A stretch of 64,000 nucleotides of DNA from Blastocatellia bacterium (GTDB lineage Bacteria; Acidobacteriota; Blastocatellia; Chloracidobacteriales; JADJPF01): the NCBI GenBank assembly GCA_016713405.1, contig JADJPF010000009.1:92669-156668 (forward strand), read 5' to 3'. Position numbers and translations under genes: made by a program. Numbering within the stretch: position 1 is the first letter of the stretch; the number at the start of each line of letters is the position of its first letter. Under the pieces are notes generated by a model. That model was not told where the DNA came from, did not search any database, and was given only the letters and a program-made list of their open reading frames with translations. Positions 55,655 to 64,000 of the stretch are shown here, in pieces.

Positions 55655-56575
55655 ATGACAGCAAAATTGCTTGATGGGTTAAAAGTAGCAAAACAAATTA
55701 AAGAGGAAGTAGCAGCAGAGGTAAAATATTTATTTGAGTCTTATCAAGTAAAACCAGGGCTTGCAGCAGTGATTGTTGGAAATGATCCTGCTTCTGAAGT
55801 TTATGTAGCAAGCAAAGTAAAAACTTGTGAAACTTTAGGGCTTTATTCAGAAAAACATGTTTTGGCAAAATCTACTACAACAGAAGAGTTACAAGAATTA
55901 ATCTTTAAGCTAAATAATCAAGATAATATTGATGGAATTTTGGTACAAATGCCGCTACCAAAACAAATTGATGCAGATAAAATTTTTGCATCCATTTCTG
56001 TTAACAAAGATGTAGACGGATTTCATCCAGAAAATGTTGGTAGACTAGCATTAAAACAAACAGGTTTTGTTGCCTGTACTCCTGCTGGAGTTATGGAACT
56101 TCTAAAACGTTATGATATTGATCCAGCGGGAAAACGTGCTGTTGTACTAGGTCGTAGCCGAATTGTTGGGCTACCTTTGGCCCTACTTTTAATACATGCA
56201 AATGCTACTGTAACGGTTTGTCACTCTAAAACAGCTAAATTAAAAGAAATTACACGAGAAGCTGATATTATAGTTGCTGCACTAGGTCAGACGGCCTTTA
56301 TAACTACAGAGCATATAAAATCAGGTGCAATTGTTATTGATGTTGGAATTAATAAGCTTACTGAAGAAACAGAAATCTTACGTTATTTTCCTGATTATAC
56401 TAAACGATTAGAAGATTTAGAAAAAAAAGGTTATACCCTTATTGGAGATGTTGAGCCAGATTGCGAAACTATTGCAGGATATCTAACTCCTGTGCCTGGG
56501 GGAGTTGGGCCGCTAACAATTGCTATGCTAATGAAAAATACCGTTAAAGCTGCTAAGTTACGACGTAATTTATAG
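55655..56575 (+). CDS. folD: Bifunctional methylenetetrahydrofolate dehydrogenase/cyclohydrolase
   Basis: The 306-residue FolD has YVASKVKTCE with the catalytic Lys54, DGILVQMPLPKQID, and PVPGGVGPLTIAMLMKNT. It interconverts 5,10-methylene-, 5,10-methenyl- and 10-formyl-tetrahydrofolate with NADP for purine and formyl-Met synthesis. The GRS-N-IVGKP motif reads GRSRIVGLP and the P-C-T-P-x-G motif reads ACTPAG; these are acceptable variants. The AGGAG ribosome site lies 12 bases before the ATG. Confidence 0.94.
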   Translation: MTAKLLDGLKVAKQIKEEVAAEVKYLFESYQVKPGLAAVIVGNDPASEVYVASKVKTCETLGLYSEKHVLAKSTTTEELQELIFKLNNQDNIDGILVQMPLPKQIDADKIFASISVNKDVDGFHPENVGRLALKQTGFVACTPAGVMELLKRYDIDPAGKRAVVLGRSRIVGLPLALLLIHANATVTVCHSKTAKLKEITREADIIVAALGQTAFITTEHIKSGAIVIDVGINKLTEETEILRYFPDYTKRLEDLEKKGYTLIGDVEPDCETIAGYLTPVPGGVGPLTIAMLMKNTVKAAKLRRNL

Positions 56576-56599
56576 TTATTAAAATTATTAGGAAAGTTT

Positions 56600-57211
56600 A
56601 TGTTAAAAGTTGGTTTAACTGGTGGAATTGGTACTGGTAAAAGCCATGTAGCAAAAACATTTATTGAATTAGGTTGTTATGTTTTTGATGCAGATAAAAT
56701 TGCTCGTCAAGTGGTTGAACCTGGGGAAGTTGGATTTGAAAAAGTAGTAGCAGAATTTAGTAAAGAAATATTGGCCGAAGATGGGACAATTGATCGTGCT
56801 AAATTAGGGCAAGTTATTTTTAGCAGTCCAGAAAAACGAGAAAAGTTAAACCAAATCCTACACCCAATTATTATTGATAAACAAGATAGTCTAATTTCAG
56901 AAACTATTAATCAAGACCCAAATGCTATTGTTATCATAGATGCTGCACTAATGATTGAAACGGGTAGCTATAAGAGGTTTGATAAATTAATTGTTGTTTA
57001 TTGTGACAAGGAAAGCCAAATAGAGCGAGTAATGAAACGAAATAATTTATCTCGTAGCGAGGTAGAAAGCCGAATTAACTCACAAATGCCTAGTGATGAA
57101 AAACGAAAATATGCTGATATTGAAATTGATACTTCAGGGTCTTTTAAAGAAACAGAAGATAAAGTAAAGGTTGTTTATCAAGAGTTAAAAGGATTAGCCA
57201 AAAAGAAATAA
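56600..57211 (+). CDS. coaE: Dephospho-CoA kinase
   Basis: The 203-residue protein has the P-loop TGGIGTGKS at 7-15 and CYVFDADKIARQVVEPG, where the Asp is conserved. It adds the 3'-phosphate to dephospho-CoA, the last step of CoA synthesis. The C-terminal half has RNNLSRSEVESRINSQMP and KYADIEIDTSGS as in other CoaE proteins. It starts 24 bases after folD and the pair is probably cotranscribed. Confidence 0.95.
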   Translation: MLKVGLTGGIGTGKSHVAKTFIELGCYVFDADKIARQVVEPGEVGFEKVVAEFSKEILAEDGTIDRAKLGQVIFSSPEKREKLNQILHPIIIDKQDSLISETINQDPNAIVIIDAALMIETGSYKRFDKLIVVYCDKESQIERVMKRNNLSRSEVESRINSQMPSDEKRKYADIEIDTSGSFKETEDKVKVVYQELKGLAKKK

Positions 57212-57281
57212 TAATTATAGGCATATTATTTGCGTTTTAGATAAATAAAAGTTGTTATCTTACAGGCTAAGGAGCAAAAAA

Positions 57282-58187
57282 ATGATTACAATGAAAAAAA
57301 TTCTTTTCCCTACGGATTACTCTGAATATGCTGAACAAGCTTTTATTTATGCAGTTGACCTAGCTAGACGCTTTCAAGCAGAACTTCATATTTTACACGC
57401 CATAGTTAATTATAGTTATGCTGGGTATTTTTCCCCAGACCAAGAGAACTTATATAAAAACCTGCGAAAAAATGCTGAATATTTAACAGAAGATTTAGTG
57501 GAAAAATACCAAATTAGCGATCTAAAAGTGGAAAAATTATATTTTCCTGCTCTTTCTGCTAGTTCTATGATTGTAGATTATGCCAATCAATTCCAAGCTA
57601 GTCTAATTGTTATGGGAACTCATAGCCGTCAAGGTTTAAGTCATTTAGTACTTGGTAGTGTTGCAGAAAATGTTATCCGAACTGCTACTTGTCCAGTTTT
57701 AACTATTGGTAAAGGTATGGCTATGGATAGAGATTCTAAGCTAATAAAAAATATTCTTGTGCCAATAGATTTTTCTTCTCATTCCAAACAATTGCTTAGT
57801 TATGCTATGGATCTAGCTAAGAACTATCAAGCTAAATTGCAGATTTTACACGTAATTGACACACCTGTTTATCCAGCCTTTTATGTAATGGATCAAATAG
57901 CTTTTACTTCTGTAGCAGAAAATATAAAAACAAGAGTAGTGGAAAATCTAAATAGTTTAGTTAATGAATTAAAAGAACCTAGCGTTGAAACAGAAATTTT
58001 TGCTGTTGAAGGTCGAGCAGCAAAAACTATTGCTGAATTTGCAGAAGAAAATGACAATGATCTAATCCTTATAGCAACTCACGGACTAACAGGAGTTGAA
58101 CGCTTTTTATTAGGTAGTGTAACTGAGAAAGTAGTACGTTTAGCTAAAACACCTGTTTTTACTGTAAAACCCAAAGAAAATAATTAA
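57282..58187 (+). CDS. Tandem universal stress protein (UspA-UspA)
   Basis: The ATG at 57282 is chosen over the upstream TTG because an AAGGAG site lies 7 bases away. The 301-residue product is two UspA domains in tandem: KILFPTDYSEYAEQAFIYA to CPVLTIG, and KNILVPIDFSSHSKQLLSYA to PVFTVK. Each ends with the ATP-binding G-2x-G-9x-G-S/T pattern (GTHSRQGLSHLVLGSV; ATHGLTGVERFLLGSV). Tandem USPs bind adenine nucleotides and help survival under energy stress or oxidation. Monocistronic. Confidence 0.94.
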   Translation: MITMKKILFPTDYSEYAEQAFIYAVDLARRFQAELHILHAIVNYSYAGYFSPDQENLYKNLRKNAEYLTEDLVEKYQISDLKVEKLYFPALSASSMIVDYANQFQASLIVMGTHSRQGLSHLVLGSVAENVIRTATCPVLTIGKGMAMDRDSKLIKNILVPIDFSSHSKQLLSYAMDLAKNYQAKLQILHVIDTPVYPAFYVMDQIAFTSVAENIKTRVVENLNSLVNELKEPSVETEIFAVEGRAAKTIAEFAEENDNDLILIATHGLTGVERFLLGSVTEKVVRLAKTPVFTVKPKENN

Positions 58188-58342
58188 TTTGCAAATATTT
58201 GTTATTTTCCAAAATCTATCTTTTGGCTATTTTCAAACTACTTGCGAAAAAACTATAATTTATTGCCAAATCCCAAAATTACTAAAATTAGGAGGTAAAG
58301 TAGCTATTTCTAAAAATTTAGAATCTAGCTGCTTAAATTTTT

Positions 58343-59062
58343 ATGAAAATAAGGCTATTGATTGCCACTTTAGTAGTAATAATGAGTATTGCTTTTAGTG
58401 GCTGTGCAAGTTCTACGGCTGATAATAATATAGTACCAGCTAACAATACTGCTAATAATTCTACAGAAAAAAGTAACTTAAATGTAAATAATAATGCTGA
58501 TGCAACAACAAATGCTAACGTAAATACTGCAACTTCAGCCGTAACAGTTGGCGCACCTGCACCAACATTTTCTCTTGAAGATCAAGATGGTAAAAAAGTT
58601 TCTTTAGGGGATTTTGCTGGAAAAATTGTAGTTTTAGAATGGATTAATCCTGATTGTCCATTTGTTAAACGCCATTATGATGCTAAAACTATGACTACTA
58701 CAGCAGAAAAATATAAAGGCAAAGATGTTGTTTGGTTAGCAGTCAACACAACTAGCTATATGGGTAAAGATAAATATAAAGAATGGATCAAAACTCATAA
58801 TATTTCTTATCCTATCCTAGATGATCATGAAGGTTTAGTTGGCAATATGTATGGCGCAAAAACTACACCTCATATGTATATTGTAGGAAAAGATGGTAAG
58901 CTAGCTTATCAAGGTAGTATTGATGATGATCCAGGTGGAGATAAGGGTAAAGAAACTATCAATTTTGTAGATCAAGCTTTAGCAGAACTAACAGCAGGTA
59001 AAAGTGTTAGTCAACCACAAACTAAACCTTATGGTTGTTCTGTTAAATATGCTAAAAAATAA
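58343..59062 (+). CDS. Thioredoxin-fold lipoprotein (redoxin/AhpC-TSA type)
   Basis: The 239-residue protein has a lipoprotein signal (RLLIATLVVIMSIAFSGC), an Asn/Ala/Thr-rich linker, then the redoxin domain: APAPTFSLEDQDGKKVSLGD, WINPDCPFVKRHYDAKTM with the peroxidatic-type Cys, YPILDDHEGLVGNMYGAK-TTPHMYIV and the closing PYGCSVKY with a second Cys. The CPF motif lacks the second Cys of CxxC, so it may act by a 1-Cys or a distal-Cys mechanism. It is anchored in the periplasm. Confidence 0.88.
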   Translation: MKIRLLIATLVVIMSIAFSGCASSTADNNIVPANNTANNSTEKSNLNVNNNADATTNANVNTATSAVTVGAPAPTFSLEDQDGKKVSLGDFAGKIVVLEWINPDCPFVKRHYDAKTMTTTAEKYKGKDVVWLAVNTTSYMGKDKYKEWIKTHNISYPILDDHEGLVGNMYGAKTTPHMYIVGKDGKLAYQGSIDDDPGGDKGKETINFVDQALAELTAGKSVSQPQTKPYGCSVKYAKK

Positions 59063-59084
59063 AATTTAACTCTATAAAAACTCT

Positions 59085-59132
59085 AAAGTTCTGCAAACAA
59101 AAATATTTTTATGTTATTGTTTGCAGGACTTT
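59085..59132. terminator. Long hairpin between convergent genes
   Basis: AAAGTTCTGCAAACA (59085-59099) pairs with 59118-59132 at 14 of 15 positions (one G-T pair). The loop has 18 bases. The minus-strand side is followed by a TTTTT run, so it best suits the minus-strand gene ending at 59141. Confidence 0.65.
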
Positions 59133-59140
59133 GCTATTTG

Positions 59141-59644
59141 TTATAGCAAACAACTAGATTTAATCTTTGTTAAAGGTATTTGAGTTAAATAGTTTACTTG
59201 TTTAGAAAGGATTGTTTCTGTAATTATTTCTACTTTTTCTTCTTCTTTATTTCTTTCTTCTATAGCTAGATCAATGCGTTGTAATTGTTGCCCAAACCTA
59301 ACAACATGAACTAATTCATGTGTAAGAACATAAAGCAATAAGTTAAACAAATCTCCTTCAATATTATTAAAAGTATTGAGTATTTTTGTATCTTGAAGGC
59401 AAATACAATAAAGGTCTTTATATTCTATTTTTTGATTAATTTTGCAAGTATATTGATAACACAATACTTGAGCTAACACAGTATCTAAACGTTCATTAAT
59501 TGTTAATTCTTCTTGGGTTTTTACTTCATAACGTAGCATTGTCCATTCACGAGGAGCAAGGCAATAAAAGCAACTAACTAAATACGCTGCTTGTTGAGTT
59601 GCTTGGCGAACTAACTGCAATTCTTGGCAGGTAAATAGCCTCAT
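59141..59644 (-). CDS. Small HExxH protein, putative zinc metalloprotease-like
   Basis: The 167-residue protein has the zincin-like helix LLLYVLTHELVHVVRFGQQL with HELVH, followed by an acidic helix (RNKEEEKVEIITETIL) that could supply a third metal ligand. The N-terminal part (ELQLVRQATQQAAYLVSCFY) and a short beta region surround it. No signal peptide. Several cysteines in the first half. I cannot assign a family; the fold may resemble small M-type metalloproteases. Ribosome site GGAG lies upstream (GAGTAGTT). Confidence 0.72.
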   Translation of the reverse strand: MRLFTCQELQLVRQATQQAAYLVSCFYCLAPREWTMLRYEVKTQEELTINERLDTVLAQVLCYQYTCKINQKIEYKDLYCICLQDTKILNTFNNIEGDLFNLLLYVLTHELVHVVRFGQQLQRIDLAIEERNKEEEKVEIITETILSKQVNYLTQIPLTKIKSSCLL

Positions 59645-59811
59645 AACTACTCCAAAGTAAATAAAATTGTTGTTATTTTAGCAAAAATTACTTTTTACTT
59701 TTAAGTTTAGTTAGCAAAAATAAGGATCTTTCTTGCTCCAAAGCAACTAGCCTGATTATTTATCTGTAGTATACTGAAAAACTATTTTTAAAAAATCAAT
59801 TGAGTAGAAAA

Positions 59812-60967
59812 ATGAAAAAGCTGTTACCAATATTTCTTATTATTTGGGTCGATCTGCTAGGTTTTAGTATTATCCTCCCTCTTTTACCTTATTATGCTAA
59901 AAGTTTACAACTTTCTGACTTTTTAGTTGGCTTACTAGTAGCTAGTTATTCTATTTGTCAGTTTATTGCTGGGCCTATTTTAGGCGAAATGAGCGACCGA
60001 TTTGGACGGCGACCTTTACTGCTTTATAGTCAATTAGGCTCTTTTACAGGCTTTCTTCTTTTAGGTTCAGCCCTTTTTTTACCTCATTCAATTGTTTGGT
60101 TATTTATCTCTCGTATAATTGATGGATTTTCTGGTGGCAATGTTACTGTAACACAAGCTTATATTAGCGATGTACTTGAGCCAGAGGAATGGACTAAGGG
60201 TTATGCCTTAATAGGTGCTGCTTTTGGGCTAGGATTTTTATTTGGCCCCGCTTTAGGTGGCTCTCTTTCTGTTTATGGCTACCAATGGCCTGCTTATGCT
60301 GCTGCTCTTTGTTCTTTAATTAGCATTACAGGAACATTTTTCTTGTTAAAAGAACCAAATCGTCGCCTTAATCCAGATAGAAAAGGTGGATTCTCTGTTT
60401 ATCTAAGAGTTATTGAATACTTTAAAATTTCTAGTTTAAGAAATTTATTAGCAATTTTCCTCTTTTTTGTTCTTCCTTTTAACTTATATACCTCAATGTT
60501 TGCTCTTTATGCCTTAAAACAATTAAGTTTTACTGCACGTGATACGGGCTATTTCCTAGCTGTAGTTGGTTTACTTGGAATAATTTGGCAAGGTGGAGCA
60601 GTTAGCCCAATAGTTAAAAGATTAGGAGAAAGTAAAGCTTTAATGATTGGCTTGTTGGCTAATATGATAGGACTACTAAGTATAGTCTTTGTTGATGTTT
60701 GGTGGAAATTAATTATTGTGGCTATCTTTTTTTCTTTTGGAACAGGTATGACTAGACCATCGCTTACAAGTTTAATTACTCAGGGCTGCTCCAGAAGATC
60801 GGCGTGGGGGTGTTTTAGGTGTTACTTCATCTATAGAAAGTTTTTCTCGAATTGCTGCCCCCTTGATGGGCGGATGGGTTATAGGAAGCCTACATCCAAA
60901 TTGGTTAGGACTTGCTGGAGGCGGATTAACTTTAATTGCTTTAATACTTACATTTTTAGGACGATAA
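59812..60967 (+). CDS. MFS transporter, frameshifted at the 3' end
   Basis: The ATG at 59812 gives a 12-helix major facilitator with the MFS loop GPILGEMSDRFGRRPLLL between helices 2 and 3. The frame changes at the GGG near 60783 where AAPEDRRGGVLGVTSSIESF and PLMGGWVIGSLHPNWLGLAG resume and lead to the stop at 60965-60967. This matches the tetracycline/multidrug subgroup (DHA1) in pattern, so it is probably an efflux pump. The substrate cannot be told. A hairpin terminator overlaps the stop codon. Confidence 0.88.
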
Positions 60968-60988
60968 AGCCCAAGGGGGCTTTATCGT
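60961..60988. terminator. Terminator overlapping the MFS stop codon
   Basis: ACGATAAAGCCC (60961-60972) pairs perfectly with 60977-60988 around AAGG. It contains the TAA stop, and lies just before the end of the convergent dps gene. The T run after it is short on the plus strand. Confidence 0.75.
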
Positions 60989-61002
60989 TTACTGGGTACT
61001 AC

Positions 61003-61476
61003 TTAATCTTCTAAATAGGATCTTAACATCCAAGCCATCTTTTCATGCTGTTCCATTAAACCTGTTAGAAAATCCCCAGTTCCAGCATCATTATTATCAT
61101 TACAGACTTGTAAATCTTTACGTAAGTGATTAACTATTAATTCATGATCAGCAAGTAAACTAGCTAACATAGTTTGGGCGTTAGGATACTCGCTAGGTCG
61201 TTCACTTACACGAGCTTTTTCAGAAAATTCTCGTAATGTTGCCATAGTTTTACTGCCTAATGCACGAACTCTTTCTGCAACATCATCAATAATTGTATCT
61301 AGTTCATCATATTGTGTTTCAAAAAATTTATGTAGCTCACTAAAATTTGAGCCTGTTACATTCCAATGATAATTTCTGGTTTTAGTATAGAGTACATATT
61401 CATCAGAAAGTAAAGTATGAAGTATTTCTACTACTTCGGCTCGTTGTTCTGCTGTAAGTCCAATGTTGGGTGTCAT
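61003..61476 (-). CDS. dps: Dps-type DNA-protecting ferritin
   Basis: The 157-residue protein has the Dps ferroxidase set with correct spacing: His37 (NYHWNVTG), His49, Asp64 and Glu68 (IIDDVAERVRALG). It forms a 12-mer that oxidises and stores iron with peroxide and protects DNA. There is no Lys-rich N-terminal tail of the E. coli kind. It follows pirin by 29 bases and is probably in one transcript with it. Confidence 0.95.
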   Translation of the reverse strand: MTPNIGLTAEQRAEVVEILHTLLSDEYVLYTKTRNYHWNVTGSNFSELHKFFETQYDELDTIIDDVAERVRALGSKTMATLREFSEKARVSERPSEYPNAQTMLASLLADHELIVNHLRKDLQVCNDNNDAGTGDFLTGLMEQHEKMAWMLRSYLED

Positions 61477-61505
61477 ATGTTTTCTCCTTGAGGTACCAAT
61501 ATTTA

Positions 61506-62195
61506 TTAAGCCAAATCAAAAAGTAAAATTTCTGAGTCTGTTTTAGCTAAAAATGTTAAGTCAGTTTCTTCGCTAATAGCAACTCCATCACCTTGATCTA
61601 ATAATTTATCATTAAGAAAAACGCTTCCTTTTGCAATTTGAATCCAAACATAACGATTTGGAGACACTTTATAGCTAATGGATTGATTTGCTAATAGTTT
61701 AGTTACAAAAAGGTCAGCATCTTGATGTATTTTTACTACTGTTTCTGTAGCATCTTTTGATGCAATTAATTGCCATTGTCCATTTGTTAGATTAATAGCT
61801 TTTTGTTCATAACCAGGCTCAATACCTTTCTTTTCAGGTATTATCCAAATTTGTAACAAATGGACAAGATTAGTTTGAGAAGCATTATATTCACTATGAG
61901 TAATTCCTGTGCCAGCACTCATACGCTGAATTTCTCCCAGTTTTATAGTAGAACCATTACCAAGGCTATCTTTATGTGCTAATTCACCAGATAAAATATA
62001 AGTAATAATTTCCATATTCTGATGAGAATGTGGGGCAAATCCTGCACCAGCTTTTACATAGTCTTCATTAATTACTCTTAAACTGCGAAAATGTATATGT
62101 TGCGGATCATGATAATAGTTAAATGAAAAACTATGATAACTATCCAGCCAATCTATTTCTGTTCTTCCGCGCTCATTGCTAGCTCTGACTTTCAT
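61506..62195 (-). CDS. Pirin-family bicupin (YhhW type)
   Basis: The 229-residue protein has the pirin iron ligands at His56, His58, His100 and Glu102 (FAPHSHQNMEII; TGITHSEYN), within SFNYYHDPQHIHFRSLR. YhhW-type pirins oxidise quercetin, but the natural substrate is uncertain. It lies upstream of dps, and the promoter at 62234-62261 drives both. The GGAGG ribosome site precedes the start. The pairing with dps suggests control by oxidative stress. Confidence 0.93.
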   Translation of the reverse strand: MKVRASNERGRTEIDWLDSYHSFSFNYYHDPQHIHFRSLRVINEDYVKAGAGFAPHSHQNMEIITYILSGELAHKDSLGNGSTIKLGEIQRMSAGTGITHSEYNASQTNLVHLLQIWIIPEKKGIEPGYEQKAINLTNGQWQLIASKDATETVVKIHQDADLFVTKLLANQSISYKVSPNRYVWIQIAKGSVFLNDKLLDQGDGVAISEETDLTFLAKTDSEILLFDLA

Positions 62196-62233
62196 AAACC
62201 CTCCAGTATTTTTTTATTATTAAATTTAGAATA

Positions 62234-62261
62234 ATTCTAATTCAAATAAATTTATTGTCAA
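62234..62261 (-). promoter_or_regulatory. Promoter of the pirin-dps operon
   Basis: On the minus strand TTGACA (62256-62261) and TAGAAT (62234-62239) are 16 bases apart, both near consensus. The predicted start is about 30 bases before the pirin ATG. AT-rich palindromic bases (AGAATTATTCT) cover the -10 and could bind a Fur/PerR-like regulator; this is inference. Confidence 0.65.
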
Positions 62262-62361
62262 GACAGCATTGCCAAAAAAATAAAATATTAAGCAATAGTT
62301 AAGTGAGTTTTTGTAAAAAGTAATAGATAATCAATAAAATTTATAGAAAAGAGACTTAGCC

Positions 62362-63327
62362 ATGCAAAAAAGATATAGAGGTTTAATGTTACTGTGTCAA
62401 CTAGTAAGTGTGATTATTCTATTAACTACAATTAAGGTTGATCAAGTAATAAATTATACTGTTACAGCACAAAACAATGTAAGCACAAATGTTAAACCTA
62501 CATTGCAAATCCCAAATAATACTTTAATAACTCGGCGTAGCCCAAAATTAAATGGAGATGGAAAAGTAGAAGGTTCTATAAGAATTTTGTCAGGCGAATC
62601 TTTTGATATAAATGGTAATTCAACCGTAGCAGGTGATATTTATGTGCCAGGAAGCCCAGAAATTAACAAATCATCAGGTGCTTCTTATAAAGGTACAGTA
62701 ATAGGAGATGGAAAAGATTATCCTTCAAACTATGTAATTAAACTAAATGGTAGTTCTACAATCAATCATATAATCACTCGTACTGACGCAGTAACAATTA
62801 ATCAAATTCCTTTTGTTACTGAACCTAAAGGAACTAGGGATGTTTTTTTAATCAAAGGAGATAGTCCTGGGGATTTTTCTACTATTAGAGATTTGGTTTT
62901 AACTCGCAGATATAACTTGGCATTAGCTGTTCCAGAAGGTAGTTATGGCATTTTAAGAGCGCATGGTAAGTCAGCTTTTATATTAGGTGTAGATAATAAA
63001 GAAACTATATATAATTTACACTCCTTAGAACTAAACTCTAATACATTAGTAGAAATAAGAGGTAAGGTAACTATTAATATTCAAAATAGTTTAACCTTAA
63101 ATAGTAACTCCAAAATAGGAGATGCTAAAAAAATAGCAGATTTAACAGTAAATATTAAAAATGGAGAAGTTAAACTTAATAGCAATACAAGATTATATGG
63201 AACAGTCAATATTCCAGAAGGGGTATTAACTCTTAATTCAAATAGTAGGTTAGTTGGACAAGTAATTTGTGATAGCGCAAATTTTAATAGTAATTCCTTA
63301 TTAACCTATATTCCAAACAATAATTAA
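62362..63327 (+). CDS. Secreted beta-solenoid-like protein with repeated LNSNS motifs
   Basis: The 321-residue protein has an N-terminal signal or anchor (LLCQLVSVIILLTTIKVD). The C-terminal half repeats LxLNSNSxL units (SLELNSNTLVEIRG, LTLNSNSKIG, VKLNSNTRLYG, LTLNSNSRLVG, FNSNSLLTYI), each followed by a short beta strand. This ladder of hydrophobic strands and Asn turns suggests a right-handed beta-solenoid like the DUF7305/PilX-type cell-surface proteins. The N-terminal part also reads GDGKVEGSIRI and GNSTVAGDIYVPG. Function unknown; probably a surface or polymer-forming protein. Divergent from the pirin promoter. Confidence 0.78.
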   Translation: MQKRYRGLMLLCQLVSVIILLTTIKVDQVINYTVTAQNNVSTNVKPTLQIPNNTLITRRSPKLNGDGKVEGSIRILSGESFDINGNSTVAGDIYVPGSPEINKSSGASYKGTVIGDGKDYPSNYVIKLNGSSTINHIITRTDAVTINQIPFVTEPKGTRDVFLIKGDSPGDFSTIRDLVLTRRYNLALAVPEGSYGILRAHGKSAFILGVDNKETIYNLHSLELNSNTLVEIRGKVTINIQNSLTLNSNSKIGDAKKIADLTVNIKNGEVKLNSNTRLYGTVNIPEGVLTLNSNSRLVGQVICDSANFNSNSLLTYIPNNN

Positions 63328-63332
63328 GACAC

Positions 63333-63353
63333 AGAAAATAGGTTTTATTTTCT
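63333..63353. terminator. Short AT-rich hairpin between convergent genes
   Basis: AGAAAATA (63333-63340) pairs with TATTTTCT (63346-63353). It overlaps the stop region of the minus-strand gene. The stem is short, so it is weakly supported. Confidence 0.3.
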
Positions 63354-64000
63354 AAGCTTGCACGTGACTCATTACATATTCAGATAGTGCAGTGATGGTT
63401 AAAGAAGGGTTGACACCTACATTTCCTGTAATCATTGAGCCATCACAAACATACATATTGTCATAGCCAAAAACACGGCCTTCAGGGTCAATTACTCCTT
63501 TTTCTGGGCTATCACCTATGCAGGCACCACCTAGGATATGTGCTGTAACAGGACAACTTAAAAAAACTTCTGTTGTAGCTGATTTAGGGATTCCATCTAT
63601 TTTTTCCGCAAGTCTTCGAGTTATATCATTTGCTACAGGAATATATTTGGGGTTAGCTTCTCCATGTTCTTGAGATGTAAGTAATTTAATTGAGCCACTT
63701 AAACTTCTTTTTGGAATTAGTCTTATAGAATTATCCAAGGTTTGCATAGCCAAAACTATTGTGCTACGTTTGGCCCAATCAAAAGGCCAAATGCTACGAC
63801 AAAAATCTACAGGATGTTTAGCAATATTAGATAAAAATTTTAGTGGGCGGGTAAGTTTTGAACCATCAGCAGTTAAATAAACAAACATAAAAGTATTGAT
63901 ATCTGAACCAGCAGGAAATCTTACCATTTCTATATGAGTATGCTCATCAGGAAAAATGCTAGAAGCAATTGCAATACCTTTAGAGTAATCTTTATCTTTG
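63352..64000 (-). CDS. GMC-family oxidoreductase, C-terminal part
   Basis: The frame is open from the stop at 63352 to the end of the window at 64000, so the N-terminal FAD domain lies outside. The visible ~215 residues have the GMC C-terminal pattern: SCPVTAHILGGACIGDSP (the His that activates the substrate hydroxyl in these enzymes), VIDPEGRVFGYDNMYVCDGS, and MITGNVGVNPSLTITALSEY (the FAD-contacting end). It most resembles cholesterol-oxidase-type members. Substrate unknown. Confidence 0.85.
   Translation of the reverse strand, partial: KDKDYSKGIAIASSIFPDEHTHIEMVRFPAGSDINTFMFVYLTADGSKLTRPLKFLSNIAKHPVDFCRSIWPFDWAKRSTIVLAMQTLDNSIRLIPKRSLSGSIKLLTSQEHGEANPKYIPVANDITRRLAEKIDGIPKSATTEVFLSCPVTAHILGGACIGDSPEKGVIDPEGRVFGYDNMYVCDGSMITGNVGVNPSLTITALSEYVMSHVQA

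Noticed and set aside
58189..58398. Open frame of 69 codons between the USP gene and the redoxin lipoprotein
   Set aside because: It has no ATG start or ribosome site, overlaps the lipoprotein start, and its composition is not coding-like.
1..64000. Stop-codon reassignment as an explanation of the in-frame stops
   Set aside because: All three stop codons are used normally at the ends of intact genes in the window, so a changed code is not supported.
1..64000. tRNA, rRNA, CRISPR arrays, insertion sequences or prophage
   Set aside because: I looked for T-loop sequences, regularly spaced repeats, transposase motifs and phage structural genes and found none.

Overview
The window is an AT-rich bacterial chromosome segment (roughly one third G+C by eye) with no rRNA, tRNA, CRISPR array or insertion sequence that I can see. 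The gene families (a Ser/Thr kinase with an N-terminal zinc ribbon, a DUF5916 outer-membrane-type protein, FG-GAP/VCBS proteins, FHA proteins, many secreted proteins with no known function, TPR proteins) suggest an Acidobacteriota member, perhaps a low-GC Blastocatellia. That placement is inference from family content, not a database result.

Layout. 1-5.2 kb: the end of a nitroreductase, an SDR oxidoreductase, a membrane-anchored kinase, and a minus-strand hfq-tmk-holB block. 5.2-10.9 kb: small secreted or metal-binding proteins (DUF6438, DUF3565), a membrane hydrolase, an S9 peptidase and a UPF0175/DUF3368 toxin-antitoxin-like pair. 10.9-25.6 kb: the most striking feature, a tight five-gene plus-strand operon (membrane-anchored beta-propeller, VIT/vWA protein, 2545-residue TPR protein and two further membrane-anchored proteins) that looks like one large cell-envelope system. 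25.6-35.4 kb: secreted proteins, a small basic protein, a broken gene, a TPR protein, a CcsA cytochrome-c assembly protein with a His-rich loop, an ATP-grasp protein and assorted small genes. 35.4-39.2 kb: an anti-sigma/ECF sigma pair whose sigma gene carries two in-frame stops, a glycine-zipper secreted protein behind a sigma-54-like promoter, and a TetR/amidohydrolase pair. 39.3-49.6 kb: a giant FG-GAP protein, RluE, a second glycine-zipper protein, a DUF5916 protein and a maltodextrin-type glycosidase. 49.9-55.6 kb: a ScfR-like regulator, a DUF3662-FHA protein, a sirtuin, and an FHA domain fused to a PrsW-type membrane protease. 55.6-64 kb: folD, coaE, a tandem universal stress protein, a redoxin lipoprotein, an HExxH protein, an MFS transporter, dps and pirin behind a clear promoter, a secreted repeat protein and part of a GMC oxidoreductase.

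About sixteen genes are interrupted by frameshifts or in-frame stops. Most breaks lie at short runs of one base and leave conserved motifs readable across the junction, which fits uncorrected indels in a long-read assembly better than real decay. I give the full reconstructed spans for these genes and mark where each break lies. A few in-frame stops (sigma factor, amidohydrolase, the gene at 27.3 kb) are not simple run-length errors and deserve separate checking.

Several themes recur. Envelope and secreted proteins dominate. Phosphorylation-linked parts (kinase, two FHA proteins) are dispersed. Convergent gene pairs are commonly separated by hairpin terminators that would work in both directions.
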